NCBI GenBank assembly: GCA_947073515.1
Contig: CAMTMC010000003.1
Span: 35,052 to 99,051, forward strand
Length of the DNA: 64,000 bases
Source: an uncultured bacterium
Lineage (GTDB): Bacteria > Bacillota > Clostridia > Oscillospirales > Oscillospiraceae
Direction: 5' to 3'
The translations under genes were made by a program, and so were the position numbers. The notes below the pieces were generated by a model, which was not told where the DNA came from, ran no database searches, and saw only the letters and a list, made by a program, of their open reading frames with translations. This document shows, in pieces, positions 14,760-23,206 of this stretch (its first letter is position 1; each line of letters begins with the position of its first letter).

Positions 14760-15393
14760 TGTCCGCTCCCTCCTCTCAATTCCTCAAATCGGACCAAATC
14801 AAAGGCGGGGTTTTGGAATCCCTCCCCGGCCCCGGCGGTCTCCCGCCCGCAGACGGGACAGTGCTCCGCCAGCGCCCTGGCCTGGCAGCCGGGGCACAGC
14901 CTCTCCAGCTCCTCCTCCCGGTCCATAAGGGTGTTGGCCAGGCACCACAGGTAGTCCCGATCCTTCATGGCCCGGGCCCGCTCCTCGGTGGGCAGGGCGT
15001 GAAACTCCCTTAGCACCCGCCAGCGCAGCCGCTCTCCCGGGCTGTCACGGAGTTTTTTTTTACGTTGTCCAGCTCCTCCCGGGGCAAATCCAGCCCCGGG
15101 TTCTCCTGCCAGTTGAACTGGCTCCACCGGGCGGCCAAGGCGGAGATTTCCCCCACCGTCAGCCCGGCCAGCACCGCCCCGCCGTCGGGGAAGACGGGAC
15201 TGTGATCCTCCGTGTGCTCCAGGGCCCGGGCCAGCAGGCAGGCGTTGGAGCACAGCGCCCGCTCCCGGTCCTCCTCCGCCAGGCCAGCGGCCTCCCGCCG
15301 GGCCTGGAGCACCTCCAAGGCAGACAGCAGGCGCAAGTCCATACCGTTGCCCAGCCCCAGCCGGTCCCGGCCCGCCAAAATGGACAGCCCCAT
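14756..15393 (-). CDS. Tail assembly chaperone, -1 frameshift product (gpGT-like)
   Basis: Predicted product of a -1 slip at 15058-15052 that joins the first about 112 codons of the XkdN-like gene to an overlapping frame ending at 14756. The added part (KLRDSPGERLRWRVLREF onward) has a zinc-ribbon pattern, CPGCQ and CPVCG, and ends FDLVRFEELRGGSGQ. The downstream frame has no start of its own at the junction and its codon use is protein-like only after the slip site. This is the classic gpG/gpGT arrangement of tailed phages. Confidence 0.75.
15010..15393 (-). CDS. Tail assembly chaperone, unshifted product (XkdN / gpG-like)
   Basis: 127 residues. Helical protein: MDLRLLSALEVLQARREAAG, then LTVGEISALAARWSQFNWQE, as in XkdN-type chaperones that coat the tape measure. 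After the slippery A-run the zero frame adds only 15 residues and stops. It lies just after the tube gene, as expected. Confidence 0.75.
   Translation of the reverse strand: MGLSILAGRDRLGLGNGMDLRLLSALEVLQARREAAGLAEEDRERALCSNACLLARALEHTEDHSPVFPDGGAVLAGLTVGEISALAARWSQFNWQENPGLDLPREELDNVKKNSVTARESGCAGGC
15052..15058 (-). other. Programmed -1 ribosomal frameshift site A_AAA_AAC
   Basis: Nine A residues followed by CTCC give the canonical heptamer in the zero-frame register GTA AAA AAA AAC. A -1 slip continues AAA AAA CTC CGT into the second frame. Confidence 0.8.
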
Positions 15394-15396
15394 CCT

Positions 15397-15786
15397 TTAT
15401 ACCCCCGTCTCGATCCGGCGGGAGGCCACCAGGGTGACCTTCTCCAGCACCATGGTACCGATGGAGGCGCTCTCCTGGATGGAGCTCCACTCACAGTCGG
15501 AGTAGATGATCTTCTTGTCCGGCTTGCAGATGACCAGGGAAAAGCCGGACATGGAGTAGAAGTCGATGTTGTCCCGGATGGCCTCGCTGGTGGCGTACAG
15601 CCGGGTCAGCTCCACCACATGGGCGGCCTGACCGGGAACGGTGGCCACCGGCTCCGGCTCACCGAAGGCCTCCACCGACGTGCTGCCCTTGGTGGTCTTG
15701 GCGCTGTAGCTCTGAACCACCGCCACCCGAACGCCGTCTACCTCCAGGTAGATGTCGCCGCTGGTGGGAAAGCCCGCGATACTCAT
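15397..15786 (-). CDS. Tail tube protein (XkdM-like)
   Basis: 129 residues. SIAGFPTSGDIYLEVDGVRV and VTLVASRRIETGV bracket a beta-sandwich typical of contractile tail tubes (DUF2001/XkdM). It forms the inner tube pushed through the envelope on contraction. AAGGAGG precedes the ATG. It lies directly after the sheath gene. Confidence 0.85.
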   Translation of the reverse strand: MSIAGFPTSGDIYLEVDGVRVAVVQSYSAKTTKGSTSVEAFGEPEPVATVPGQAAHVVELTRLYATSEAIRDNIDFYSMSGFSLVICKPDKKIIYSDCEWSSIQESASIGTMVLEKVTLVASRRIETGV

Positions 15787-15822
15787 ATATTACCTCCTTT
15801 TTTGATCTTGTGGCTGGGACGC

Positions 15823-16881
15823 TTACACGGTGATATGCGCCGTCAGCCAAATCTGGTTGAGCCCGTGGGCCACCGTGAAGGAGAAGTCCACCAGGCACCG
15901 GGAGCTGTCCTCCGGGTCGGTGTCCACCGCCACGTCCCCGTAGCTGGTGATGATCTCCTGGGCCCGTTTATTCTCCAGCTCCAGCACCACCTGGGAGCGG
16001 ATGGCCCCCCGGCTCTGGGGGGTGTTCTTGGCCCGGCGGAACCTGCCCCGCAGGGCGGAGCGCAGGCTGGGGATCACATTGTCCACCACCCGGATGGTGG
16101 ACAAATCCCGCCAGGTGGCATCGGGCGCGCCGCCGGTGGATGTCCGGGTGGTCACGCCCCGCACCACGCTGACCACGCCGCCCACGCTCTCCACGGGGGT
16201 GACACCGCCCAGGATCAGCAGATCCAGATCCTTGTCCTCCAGCCGGGCGGCCAGGCCGTTGAGGCCGGACAGCTCCGCGCCCCCCAGGGGGACGGCGGGG
16301 TCGGGCTCCCCGGCGATGGCCCCGGCGGCGGCCGCCGCCACGCACAAGCCGGAGAGGGCCTCTCCCTTCCCGTCCAGGGCGCCGGGGGCCACCAGCACCA
16401 CCCGCTCGTGGTTGAGCTCCTTGGCCCGGGCGATGAGGTCTTCCACGCTCTCGTCCGCCGCTCCGGCCACCACGCACAGCCGCTCCCGGCGCAGGTCGGA
16501 GGCGGCGGCGACGCTGTCCCGCAGGGCCTTCTGAACCTCGGCGGCGGTGCTGTCACACAGCACCAGGGCGATGTCCTCCACTCCGGCCAGGGTCTCGAAG
16601 GCCGCTTTGTAGCCCTCCCCGTCGGCCACCGGGACGGCCACCACGCCGCTGGCCCCGTTGCTCAGAGCCAGGCGGATCAGCTCCGCCATGCCCTCATCGC
16701 CGTCGGAGCCGAAAGCGGCCACCGCCCGGTCATAGCTGGTGATGGTCTGGGGGACGCCCGCCTGGGCGGTGGTATTGATGGCCGCCAGGCCCACCAGCCG
16801 GCCCGCCCCTCTGCCGCTGATGATAGACGACGCGTCGTAGGAGGAATAGACCCCCGGACGCTGATGTACAGTAATACTCAC
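15823..16881 (-). CDS. Tail sheath protein (XkdK-like)
   Basis: 352 residues. The N-terminal HQRPGVYSSYDASS is the usual sheath start, and the C-terminal domain contains VDNVIPSLRSALRGRFRRAKNT and VDFSFTVAHGLNQIWLTAHI. It forms the contractile outer sheath, so the tail is of the myovirus type. The GTG start overlaps the stop of the preceding connector gene. Confidence 0.93.
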   Translation of the reverse strand: MSITVHQRPGVYSSYDASSIISGRGAGRLVGLAAINTTAQAGVPQTITSYDRAVAAFGSDGDEGMAELIRLALSNGASGVVAVPVADGEGYKAAFETLAGVEDIALVLCDSTAAEVQKALRDSVAAASDLRRERLCVVAGAADESVEDLIARAKELNHERVVLVAPGALDGKGEALSGLCVAAAAAGAIAGEPDPAVPLGGAELSGLNGLAARLEDKDLDLLILGGVTPVESVGGVVSVVRGVTTRTSTGGAPDATWRDLSTIRVVDNVIPSLRSALRGRFRRAKNTPQSRGAIRSQVVLELENKRAQEIITSYGDVAVDTDPEDSSRCLVDFSFTVAHGLNQIWLTAHITV

Positions 16882-17381
16882 GCTTTCATCACACCTCTCA
16901 GTTCAAAATCAACAAAAGCGCCGTCTGTGCTGGTAATCCCGCACAGATAGGCGGCGCACACCGCCTGGGCCGGCCTTGTCAGGCGCCGGCTGGCGGAATC
17001 GTAGCCGGTCTGGCCGCAGGAGAACTCCTCCACCGCCAGTCCCTCCGGCCCGCCCAGCACCAGGGCCCCCGCCAGGGCGTCGAAAGCCTCCTGAACGGCC
17101 TGGCCGTCCCCTTTCTCCGGGGCGTAGATGTCCAGGCCGAAGGTGAGCTGGGCCTTCCGGCCGTAGCGCTCCTCCCACTGGCCGGTGTCCTCGTTGTACC
17201 GCTCTCCCAGATAGTCCTGAAAGCCGGAGGGCCCGGCCTTGCACCCCCGGAGGGAGACCACCACCACTGGGACGTCCCGCTCCCGCCGGGGTTCCATGGG
17301 CCAGGCGGTAAGGGCCTCCACCCCATGGCTGTTCAGGTAGTCCGCCATGGCCTGGCGGATTTTTTCCAATCCGGCGCTCAC
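16878..17381 (-). CDS. Head-tail connector / tail terminator-like protein (XkdJ-like position)
   Basis: 167 residues from a GTG that overlaps the previous stop (GTGA). The sequence SAGLEKIRQAMADYLNSHGV followed by a beta-rich region (AQLTFGLDIYAPEKGDGQAV) resembles tail terminator proteins of PBSX-like phages. A longer frame upstream is arginine- and proline-rich and is a shadow of the neighbour. Confidence 0.6.
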   Translation of the reverse strand: MSAGLEKIRQAMADYLNSHGVEALTAWPMEPRRERDVPVVVVSLRGCKAGPSGFQDYLGERYNEDTGQWEERYGRKAQLTFGLDIYAPEKGDGQAVQEAFDALAGALVLGGPEGLAVEEFSCGQTGYDSASRRLTRPAQAVCAAYLCGITSTDGAFVDFELRGVMKA

Positions 17382-17701
17382 AGGGCCGCCTCCTCTCTGG
17401 GGTACAGCACAGCCCACCAGTGGGGACAGACCCCCGTCCCCACCAGATGGGCGGTCCGCGCCCGGTACATCTTGTCCTTCCACTCCACCAGGGTGTCCCG
17501 GTCCAGGGGAGAGCCGGCGGGGCCCAGGTACAAAAACCGATCCTGGCAGCCCAGCCCCAGAGGGGAGGGGATCTCCTGATCCCGCCCCCGGTCCAGGGCG
17601 GGCTGGATCAGGGCCCTCACCGGCGTCCGTTCCTCTCCCTGGACGAGGGTCACGGGCTGGCCGTACTTGGACAGGATGCCCTGCCACTCCCGTTCCATCA
17701 T
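17378..17701 (-). CDS. Head-tail joining protein (XkdI-like position)
   Basis: 107 residues beginning MMEREWQGILSKYGQPVTLV. A small beta-rich protein with WKDKMYRARTAHLV and a C-terminal HWWAVLYPREEA, like minor connector proteins of PBSX-type clusters. The ATG overlaps the previous stop (ATGA). The exact connector role is inferred from order. Confidence 0.6.
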   Translation of the reverse strand: MMEREWQGILSKYGQPVTLVQGEERTPVRALIQPALDRGRDQEIPSPLGLGCQDRFLYLGPAGSPLDRDTLVEWKDKMYRARTAHLVGTGVCPHWWAVLYPREEAAL

Positions 17702-18054
17702 CCCCTCACCCCCTGGAAGTGGAAGCCGGCGTCCGCCAGCCAGGGGGCCAGCCACTTTTCCGCCTGGCCGGACAGGACCGCCTTGCTCTTGCCGCCGGTC
17801 TCCCTGTGGATGGTCAGGTCTCCCGCCGTGAAGGAGGAAACCTCCTGGCTGGAGCTGGTGGAGGCCTCCAGCCCCTCCATAGCGGCCAGGGCGCAGGCCA
17901 GGGGGAAGGCGGGGCCGCAGTCCTCCGGCGCCACCCCCAGCCTCAACCGGGCGGCAAACCGCTCCTGAGCGGCCTGGATCAGGGGGAGCAGCAGCTCCTC
18001 CTGATCCTCACTGGCCCCCATGGCCCGGCACAGGGCCAGAATCCGCTCAGCCAC
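17698..18054 (-). CDS. Head completion / connector protein (XkdH-like position)
   Basis: 118 residues, mainly helical at the N-terminus (MAERILALCRAMGASEDQEE), ending AEKWLAPWLADAGFHFQGVRG. It overlaps the capsid gene stop by eight bases. Adaptor proteins of this size and helical form follow the capsid in most tailed phages. Confidence 0.6.
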   Translation of the reverse strand: MAERILALCRAMGASEDQEELLLPLIQAAQERFAARLRLGVAPEDCGPAFPLACALAAMEGLEASTSSSQEVSSFTAGDLTIHRETGGKSKAVLSGQAEKWLAPWLADAGFHFQGVRG

Positions 18055-19063
18055 CCTTGCTCACCTTCAGCACCCGGCTGGCCTCGGGGAACACCTTGGC
18101 GAAGCCGCTGATGGCGGTGATGGCCGCCCGCTCCAGCTGGCGGTCAATGAGCTTGTCGTACTCCACCACCACGTCGCCGCCCTGCACCAGCTCCAGGGCG
18201 TACCGCTTGTCCAGGCCGATGGCGGTGCCGGCGGGCAGGACAGAGGTGCGCAGCAGCGCGGCCCCCATGGGGGCGGTGAGCTTGCCGGTGCCCTGGAAGT
18301 TCAGGCCAGTGAGGGGGTTCTGGAACTCCTCCATCTTCAGCATATCCACCATCATGTCGCCGGACACCAGCAGGGCGTTCATCTCATAGGGGTGGAACTT
18401 GGCCCAGAAGTCCACCAGGGCGTCGTAGGTCAGGGCGGACACCGTGTCCACGGCGGCGGGGTTGCCGTTGCCGTCGCCGTGGATAAGCACGTCCACCGCG
18501 TCCTCCAGCTGGGTGCGGGCGATGTGGGCGCCCAGCTGGCGCAGGGTGACAGAGAACAGGTCCAGCTTCTGGAAGCGCACCGCCTCATAGCTGGCCACCA
18601 GCATCCGGCCCCGCTTACGCAGCTTCACCAGGTTGGCCTGTACCTTGATGGTGGTAGAGGGGATCTCAGCGCCCTCCTCCACCAGCTTCATCTCCTTGTC
18701 ATCGCCGTCCGCCTGGGCGGTGATGGAGCGGTAGTCCATACCCTCCACCTGGGTCACAGCGGCGGTGATCTGGGGGAGGATGTCCCCCTCATCCATGCCC
18801 TGCTTCACCGCGCGGGCGATGTACTCCGGGAACAGGACGGCGGAGTCGGCGGTGCGGAAGAACTTCTCCACCACGTCGCTGCCGCTGCCCCGAACCTTGA
18901 TGTCAAACCGCTTGAGCTGCCGCTGGAAGGCGTCCAGGCCCTCCAGGCTGGTACCCTTGTACCGCTCGCTGGGGTCCAGGCCCTCCAGCACCTGGGTGAA
19001 CGAGCGGCCCGCCTCCTGGTACATTCCCTTGTCCAGCTTCACATTGTCATAAGCAAACGCCAT
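18047..19063 (-). CDS. Major capsid protein (XkdG-like)
   Basis: 338 residues from MAFAYDNVKLDKGMYQEAGR. It shows the HK97-type capsid pattern of PBSX XkdG: an N-terminal arm, then EYIARAVKQGMDEGDILPQI and the long helix QLGAHIARTQLEDAVDVLIH. The longer frame to 19180 is rejected because an AAGGAG site precedes the ATG at 19063 and the extension overlaps the decoration gene. Confidence 0.85.
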   Translation of the reverse strand: MAFAYDNVKLDKGMYQEAGRSFTQVLEGLDPSERYKGTSLEGLDAFQRQLKRFDIKVRGSGSDVVEKFFRTADSAVLFPEYIARAVKQGMDEGDILPQITAAVTQVEGMDYRSITAQADGDDKEMKLVEEGAEIPSTTIKVQANLVKLRKRGRMLVASYEAVRFQKLDLFSVTLRQLGAHIARTQLEDAVDVLIHGDGNGNPAAVDTVSALTYDALVDFWAKFHPYEMNALLVSGDMMVDMLKMEEFQNPLTGLNFQGTGKLTAPMGAALLRTSVLPAGTAIGLDKRYALELVQGGDVVVEYDKLIDRQLERAAITAISGFAKVFPEASRVLKVSKGG

Positions 19064-19085
19064 GTGTTTCACACTCCTTTCTAAA

Positions 19086-19430
19086 TTACAGGCAGATGAC
19101 GGCGGTGCCGTCCTCCTCCACGCTGACCACCAGAACCTCCGCCCCGGCGGAGCCAGGGGCGGCGGCCTTGACCCCGCCATTGCCGTCAGCGGCCAGCAGG
19201 GCCCGGCCCACCGTCAGGCCGGTTCCGGACACGGCGCAAAACCCCTTCACCTGGACAGCGGCCATGCCGCCCCGGGGCTCCAGGGCCACGCCGGCAAAGG
19301 CGTCGCCGGCCTCGCAGGGGCCCACCGTGCCATTGCCAGTGAGCTTCACCACCTGGCCCCCCGCTACCCCGGCGGCGGCCTCAAAGGTGGCCACGACGGC
19401 GCCCACGCCGTCAAAGGAAATGTGTTTCAT
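19086..19430 (-). CDS. Head decoration-like protein
   Basis: 114 residues, small and Gly/Ala/Val rich (GVGAVVATFEAAAGVAGGQV), all-beta in appearance. This resembles DUF2190-type decoration proteins found just before the capsid gene. ATG at 19430 follows GGGAGGG; an ATG eight codons earlier lacks a site. Confidence 0.6.
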   Translation of the reverse strand: MKHISFDGVGAVVATFEAAAGVAGGQVVKLTGNGTVGPCEAGDAFAGVALEPRGGMAAVQVKGFCAVSGTGLTVGRALLAADGNGGVKAAAPGSAGAEVLVVSVEEDGTAVICL

Positions 19431-19482
19431 CTCATACCCTCCCAACTTCATCATTCAGAAAAACCGGATCTTCCGGCTCCTC

Positions 19483-20424
19483 TCACACCAAAAACGCCTG
19501 GTCGGCGCTGTTGGACACAGCGGGCCGCTCCCCGTACTCCAGCTGGGTTTTCAGGGGGTACTTCTCCCCCGCCCGGCGGGCGTAGGACTTGGCCATCTCC
19601 TCCAGCTCAGCGGGGGAGAGTTTCATCGCCAGGGACTTTATCGCCCGGCTGTCCAGCTCCCGGTCGGCCAGCAGAGCCAGCCGGACCACGTCCTCCCGCA
19701 GGCCGTCCAGGTACTTCCGGCCCAGCCGGGCCTCGGCCTCCAGCTCCTCCAGGGCCAGCACACAGCGGGGGTTACCCCGGACCAGCTCCTTCAGGCCAAT
19801 CAGGGGGTAGGGGGAACCGGCGCCCTTCACCACCCCGGCCCGGGGCTGGGCGGGCACCGCCACAAAGGAGAACTCATAGGCGTCGCTGGCCCCCTCCAGG
19901 CTGGCGTAGCACAGCTGCCCGCCGTACTCCTGGCCCTTGACGTGGCCGCAGTCCCCCTGGTTCCGGTCGGCCCCGCAGATGGAGCAGACCGCCCGCTCCA
20001 CCGAGCAGCCCACGCTGACCTCCTTCTTGATCCCCCCCTCAATCTCAGCGATCAGATCCCGGTTGCCCTCGGTACGCACCATATAGGCATAGCCCTTCAG
20101 CCAGCAGTAATGATCCCCGGCCCGGGTAGGCCGTTCCGGCTCATAGACCACCTCGGTCCTGTAGATCCGGGCCGCCTGGCCCCGCGCCGACCACTGGTGG
20201 TCGAAGATGCCGCTCTTGCCCACAAACATGGTGGCAAGCTCCTCCAGCGTCAGGGGGTCAAAGCGGTCGAAGTCCCGATCCACCTCGTTGTCGCACAGCC
20301 GGACGGAGAAGGTATAGACCTCCTCCGGGCTCAAGGGCCGTCTGGCCAGCTGGCCGATCAGCTCCAGATCGCCGGGGGCCAGGGCCGCCCCCTCGCCTCC
20401 CAGGGCCTCTTTCACGATTCTCAT
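19483..20424 (-). CDS. Prohead protease / XkdF-like capsid maturation protein
   Basis: 313 residues. The N-terminal half (NEVDRDFDRFDPLTLEELAT, SGIFDHQWSARGQAARIYRT, KKEVSVGCSVERAVCSICG) resembles phage maturation proteases. It has a cysteine-rich CSICG...CGH insert seen in some of that family. The C-terminal 90 residues are helical and may act as scaffold. It lies between portal and capsid, as expected. Catalytic residues were not assigned. Confidence 0.65.
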   Translation of the reverse strand: MRIVKEALGGEGAALAPGDLELIGQLARRPLSPEEVYTFSVRLCDNEVDRDFDRFDPLTLEELATMFVGKSGIFDHQWSARGQAARIYRTEVVYEPERPTRAGDHYCWLKGYAYMVRTEGNRDLIAEIEGGIKKEVSVGCSVERAVCSICGADRNQGDCGHVKGQEYGGQLCYASLEGASDAYEFSFVAVPAQPRAGVVKGAGSPYPLIGLKELVRGNPRCVLALEELEAEARLGRKYLDGLREDVVRLALLADRELDSRAIKSLAMKLSPAELEEMAKSYARRAGEKYPLKTQLEYGERPAVSNSADQAFLV

Positions 20425-21560
20425 ACAGTTCCCTCCCTCAATTTTTCCGCCTGGGCCAGATAGAGCTGGGCCCTCGCCTCCTCCACCTGATCCTGCAAGT
20501 TGATGTCCTCCCAGAGGATCTCCGCCTTAGGCGGGAAGCCGTGTAGCCTCAGCCACAAGTCCGCCACCCGGAGCAGAGCGGGCTCCACGCTCCGGCGGAT
20601 GGCGGTGATCTCGCTGGTGAGCATGTCCGACTGCTGGCTGCTCATCCGCTCGGTGGTGGCCCAGGACAGCCCCAGCATGAAGGGCGGGATGCCCGTCCGG
20701 GCCACCAGCTGCTCCAAAATCTGCCGCACGGGCACCTGGCTGTCCAGCACTGGGCTGTCCGCCCCGATCACCTTGATGTCCACGTCCCCCACCGCCACAA
20801 AATCCCGGACGGTGCCGTTCCTGCCCGCCTGCATAGCGGCCGACCACTCCTGGGCCACCTGGGCGCACCGCTCCTGGGCGAAGGCCTCCTCCCCCTGGCC
20901 GGGCTTGCATACCACGGCAAAGCGCAGGTTGCCCGCCCGCTCCCAGTTCTGGCCGGTGGCCTGGTAGATTTTCAGCAAAATCCCCGCCAGGAAGGGCATT
21001 GACCGCAGGAGGGACACCCCGCAGGGGTCGTCTCCCGTGGGCTGGAAGGGGGTGAACAGCAGCAGGTCCTGATAGGGCAGCTCCCGCCCCTCCCCAAGCC
21101 CCGCCCGGCACAGCCGGAAGTCCAGCGGGGTACTCCCCAGCCTGGCCTCCACCTGCTCCGGGTCGGCGCGCAGCAGGGCGGCGATGTCTCTCCCGTCCGG
21201 GGTGAGCACCATCTCCCCCAGGCCGTGGCCGCAGGTGAACAGGTCGTCCAGATAGCGGTCTAAAAAGGACTGTATCCCCCGCTGGCCCCAGCCGGTGTCC
21301 ACATTACGGAAGAACTCCTCCAGCCCCGACTGGGCCTGGGCGTCCCCGCACCGGACCGTCAGCCCGCCGCACAGCCGGACCAGTTTCCAGATGGCGGCGT
21401 CCACAATGGGCACCCCTTCCCGGATCGCCCGGTACAGGGCCATTTCCCCGGTACGCAGGGGGATGTAGCGGTCCAGGGCCCCGAAGGGGTGTCCCTCCTC
21501 CCGGCGCACCTGAACCAGGGCGGCGGGGGGCTCCCGCCGCTTCTGTTTCCACCATTTCAT
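20421..21560 (-). CDS. Phage portal protein
   Basis: 379 residues from MKWWKQKRREPPAALVQVRR. The middle region with DAAIWKLVRLCGGLTVRCGD and FLDRYLDDLFTCGHGLGEMV, and the later GIPPFMLGLSWATTERMSSQ, is characteristic of portal proteins that form the dodecameric DNA gate. GGGAGGAGA precedes the ATG. It overlaps the protease gene by four bases. Confidence 0.88.
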   Translation of the reverse strand: MKWWKQKRREPPAALVQVRREEGHPFGALDRYIPLRTGEMALYRAIREGVPIVDAAIWKLVRLCGGLTVRCGDAQAQSGLEEFFRNVDTGWGQRGIQSFLDRYLDDLFTCGHGLGEMVLTPDGRDIAALLRADPEQVEARLGSTPLDFRLCRAGLGEGRELPYQDLLLFTPFQPTGDDPCGVSLLRSMPFLAGILLKIYQATGQNWERAGNLRFAVVCKPGQGEEAFAQERCAQVAQEWSAAMQAGRNGTVRDFVAVGDVDIKVIGADSPVLDSQVPVRQILEQLVARTGIPPFMLGLSWATTERMSSQQSDMLTSEITAIRRSVEPALLRVADLWLRLHGFPPKAEILWEDINLQDQVEEARAQLYLAQAEKLREGTV

Positions 21561-21574
21561 TGTCGTCTCCTCCC

Positions 21575-22837
21575 TCAAAATGAACTTCTCTCCACCGCCC
21601 CGGCGAAAAAGCCGCTCCCCCGGCCCTCCCGGGCGGCGACAGTGGCGGCGAAGTAGCGGATCTCGTCCATAGCGTGGTCGTGCTCCTTGAGCGCCTGATC
21701 CTGGCCCTGGCTCTTCTCGTCCCAGCGGTAGAGGGCGAACTCCCGGATGGCGTCCTCACACCCCTGGCAGATGACCAGCCTGCCGTTCTTCAGCAGCTGG
21801 GCGGTAAGGCGGATGCCGGATAGCACCTGGTTGTCCGCCTTCCGCACCCGCCAGCCCCGGCGGCGCAGGGTCTCGCAGAAGCTGGCCGCCGACGGGTCGG
21901 CCACCACCGCCTGGATGTCCCGCCCCCCGGCCAGCCGGGCCAGGTCGTCGGCGTACTCCTCGTCGGTCTTCTGCCGCCGCTCCGCCCGGCCGTCGTAGTA
22001 AAACTCCTTCACCCGGTACCACACCCCGTCCCGCCAGCCCCACAGCCCCATAGAGGTGGGGTTGGCGGTACCGTAGTCCACCGAGATGTGCCACCGCTCC
22101 AGCTCCCCCTCCGGCGGCTCCTGGAGGAACGAGCTGTCGAAGAAGTCGTACACCAGCCCCTCGGCGGCCACCCACTCCCCCAGGATGAACCGGCGGTAAA
22201 ACGGCCCGGAGAAGGTGGCGGCGTACCGCTCCTTCACCTCCCGGGACAGCCCGGGGTTGTCCTCCATGGTAAATTGCAGGCGCAGGGCGTTTTTTTCCTC
22301 TGTTTTGCACACCCACTCCCGATAGAACCAGTGGGCGGGGGACTCCGGGTTGCAGGAGAACCACAGCTTGCTCCCTGTCACCGAGCACCGGGCCATTGTC
22401 TGCTCCACGAACGACCGGGGCATAAGGGCCACCTCGTCCAGCAGCGCCCCCGCCAGGGTGATGCCCTGGATGAGGGCGGCGGAGCTCTCGTCCTTCCCTC
22501 CAAAGAGGTAGAAGGTGTTGCGCCGCTGTCCCAGCCGCACATGGATCAGGTTCTGGGACCGTTTCTGCTGGCAGGAGAAGCCCATCCTCTCCAGCATGGG
22601 CAGCAGCTCCGACAGCGCGTTCCGCCGCACGCTCTGAATGGTCCGGCCGCACAGGGCGAAGTTCCGGTTGTGGAAGGAACGCATAGCCCAGCAAAAAAAG
22701 GAGAGGCCGGTACACAGCGTCTTACCGCTGCGCACCGCCCCGTCGCAGATAATGGCCTGCCGGCCCCGGAAAGGGGATCCGGGCCGCCACCAGGTCAACA
22801 CCTGCTTCTGCTTGGGTGAAAACATCATGGCTCCCAT
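21575..22837 (-). CDS. Terminase large subunit (PBSX family)
   Basis: 420 residues. The Walker A is CDGAVRSGKT near residues 31-40. ALLDEVALMP carries the Walker B aspartate-glutamate. The C-terminal nuclease domain has HISVDYGTANPTSMGLWG and ends with the conserved KEHDHAMDEIRYFA. It pumps DNA into the head through the portal and cuts it. All key acidic residues are present, so packaging may be functional. Confidence 0.93.
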   Translation of the reverse strand: MGAMMFSPKQKQVLTWWRPGSPFRGRQAIICDGAVRSGKTLCTGLSFFCWAMRSFHNRNFALCGRTIQSVRRNALSELLPMLERMGFSCQQKRSQNLIHVRLGQRRNTFYLFGGKDESSAALIQGITLAGALLDEVALMPRSFVEQTMARCSVTGSKLWFSCNPESPAHWFYREWVCKTEEKNALRLQFTMEDNPGLSREVKERYAATFSGPFYRRFILGEWVAAEGLVYDFFDSSFLQEPPEGELERWHISVDYGTANPTSMGLWGWRDGVWYRVKEFYYDGRAERRQKTDEEYADDLARLAGGRDIQAVVADPSAASFCETLRRRGWRVRKADNQVLSGIRLTAQLLKNGRLVICQGCEDAIREFALYRWDEKSQGQDQALKEHDHAMDEIRYFAATVAAREGRGSGFFAGAVERSSF

Positions 22838-22838
22838 A

Positions 22839-23138
22839 CTATCCCCCCTGCTCCTCCATGGCCTGGAGGAACCGGTCCACCTGCTCCTCCCCGCTGTGGT
22901 CCACCGCGTCCAGCAGCCGCTCCAGCAGCCGCCCCCGGTCGGCGAATTTCAGCTCCACCGCCCCGTTGCTCCCCCGCTTAAACTCCGTCAGGGCGTCCAG
23001 CTCCAGCTGATCTGTCGCGCACCACTCTTCCGGCGGAAAACAGGCCAGCTTCACGGCGTCCCCCGCCCCGGCGTTGGCCAGCCGCCACATCCGCCGGATG
23101 ATCTGCTCCCGGTCGGGGAGCTTCTCTTTTCTAGCCAC
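22839..23138 (-). CDS. Putative terminase small subunit
   Basis: 99 residues from a GTG at 23138, six bases after GAGGAGG. VARKEKLPDREQIIRRMWRL and LELDALTEFKRGSNGAVELKF suggest a helical DNA-binding protein. It sits directly before the large terminase. A TTG start at 23210 is possible but lies upstream of the promoter-like element at 23167-23188. Identity is inferred from position and size. Confidence 0.6.
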   Translation of the reverse strand: MARKEKLPDREQIIRRMWRLANAGAGDAVKLACFPPEEWCATDQLELDALTEFKRGSNGAVELKFADRGRLLERLLDAVDHSGEEQVDRFLQAMEEQGG

Positions 23139-23166
23139 CTCATCCCTCCTCACCCATACCGGGCAC

Positions 23167-23188
23167 GGGGGAAAAGTTGTACGTTTCC
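23167..23188 (-). promoter_or_regulatory. Shared promoter-like element, copy 1, upstream of the structural cluster
   Basis: Minus strand reads GGAAACGTACAA followed by CTTTTCCCCC, ending 28 bases before the terminase small-subunit GTG. The same pattern occurs before the lysis cassette and at the right edge of the window. It does not match the housekeeping consensus. Confidence 0.55.
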
Positions 23189-23206
23189 GTCCCTCTTTCT
23201 CCTGGA

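Larger units (their letters stand above)
10068..23138 (-). mobile_element. PBSX-like head and contractile-tail gene cluster (defective prophage or gene-transfer-agent-like)
   Basis: Nineteen tightly packed minus-strand genes run from terminase to tail protein I in the order of the Bacillus PBSX late operon: terminase, portal, protease, decoration, capsid, three connector genes, sheath, tube, tail chaperone, LysM protein, hub, spike, gp25, baseplate J, tail protein I. No integrase, repressor, replication gene, tail fibre or att-like flanking repeat is visible. The only gene at the tape-measure position encodes 234 residues. Base composition matches the flanks, so residence is old. A lysis cassette lies separately at 50.0-51.4 kb. 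PBSX packages random host DNA; a similar role here is inference. Confidence 0.75.

Noticed and set aside
10068..23138. Intact inducible prophage
   Set aside because: No integrase, repressor, replication or fibre genes and no flanking direct repeats were found in the sequence on either side.
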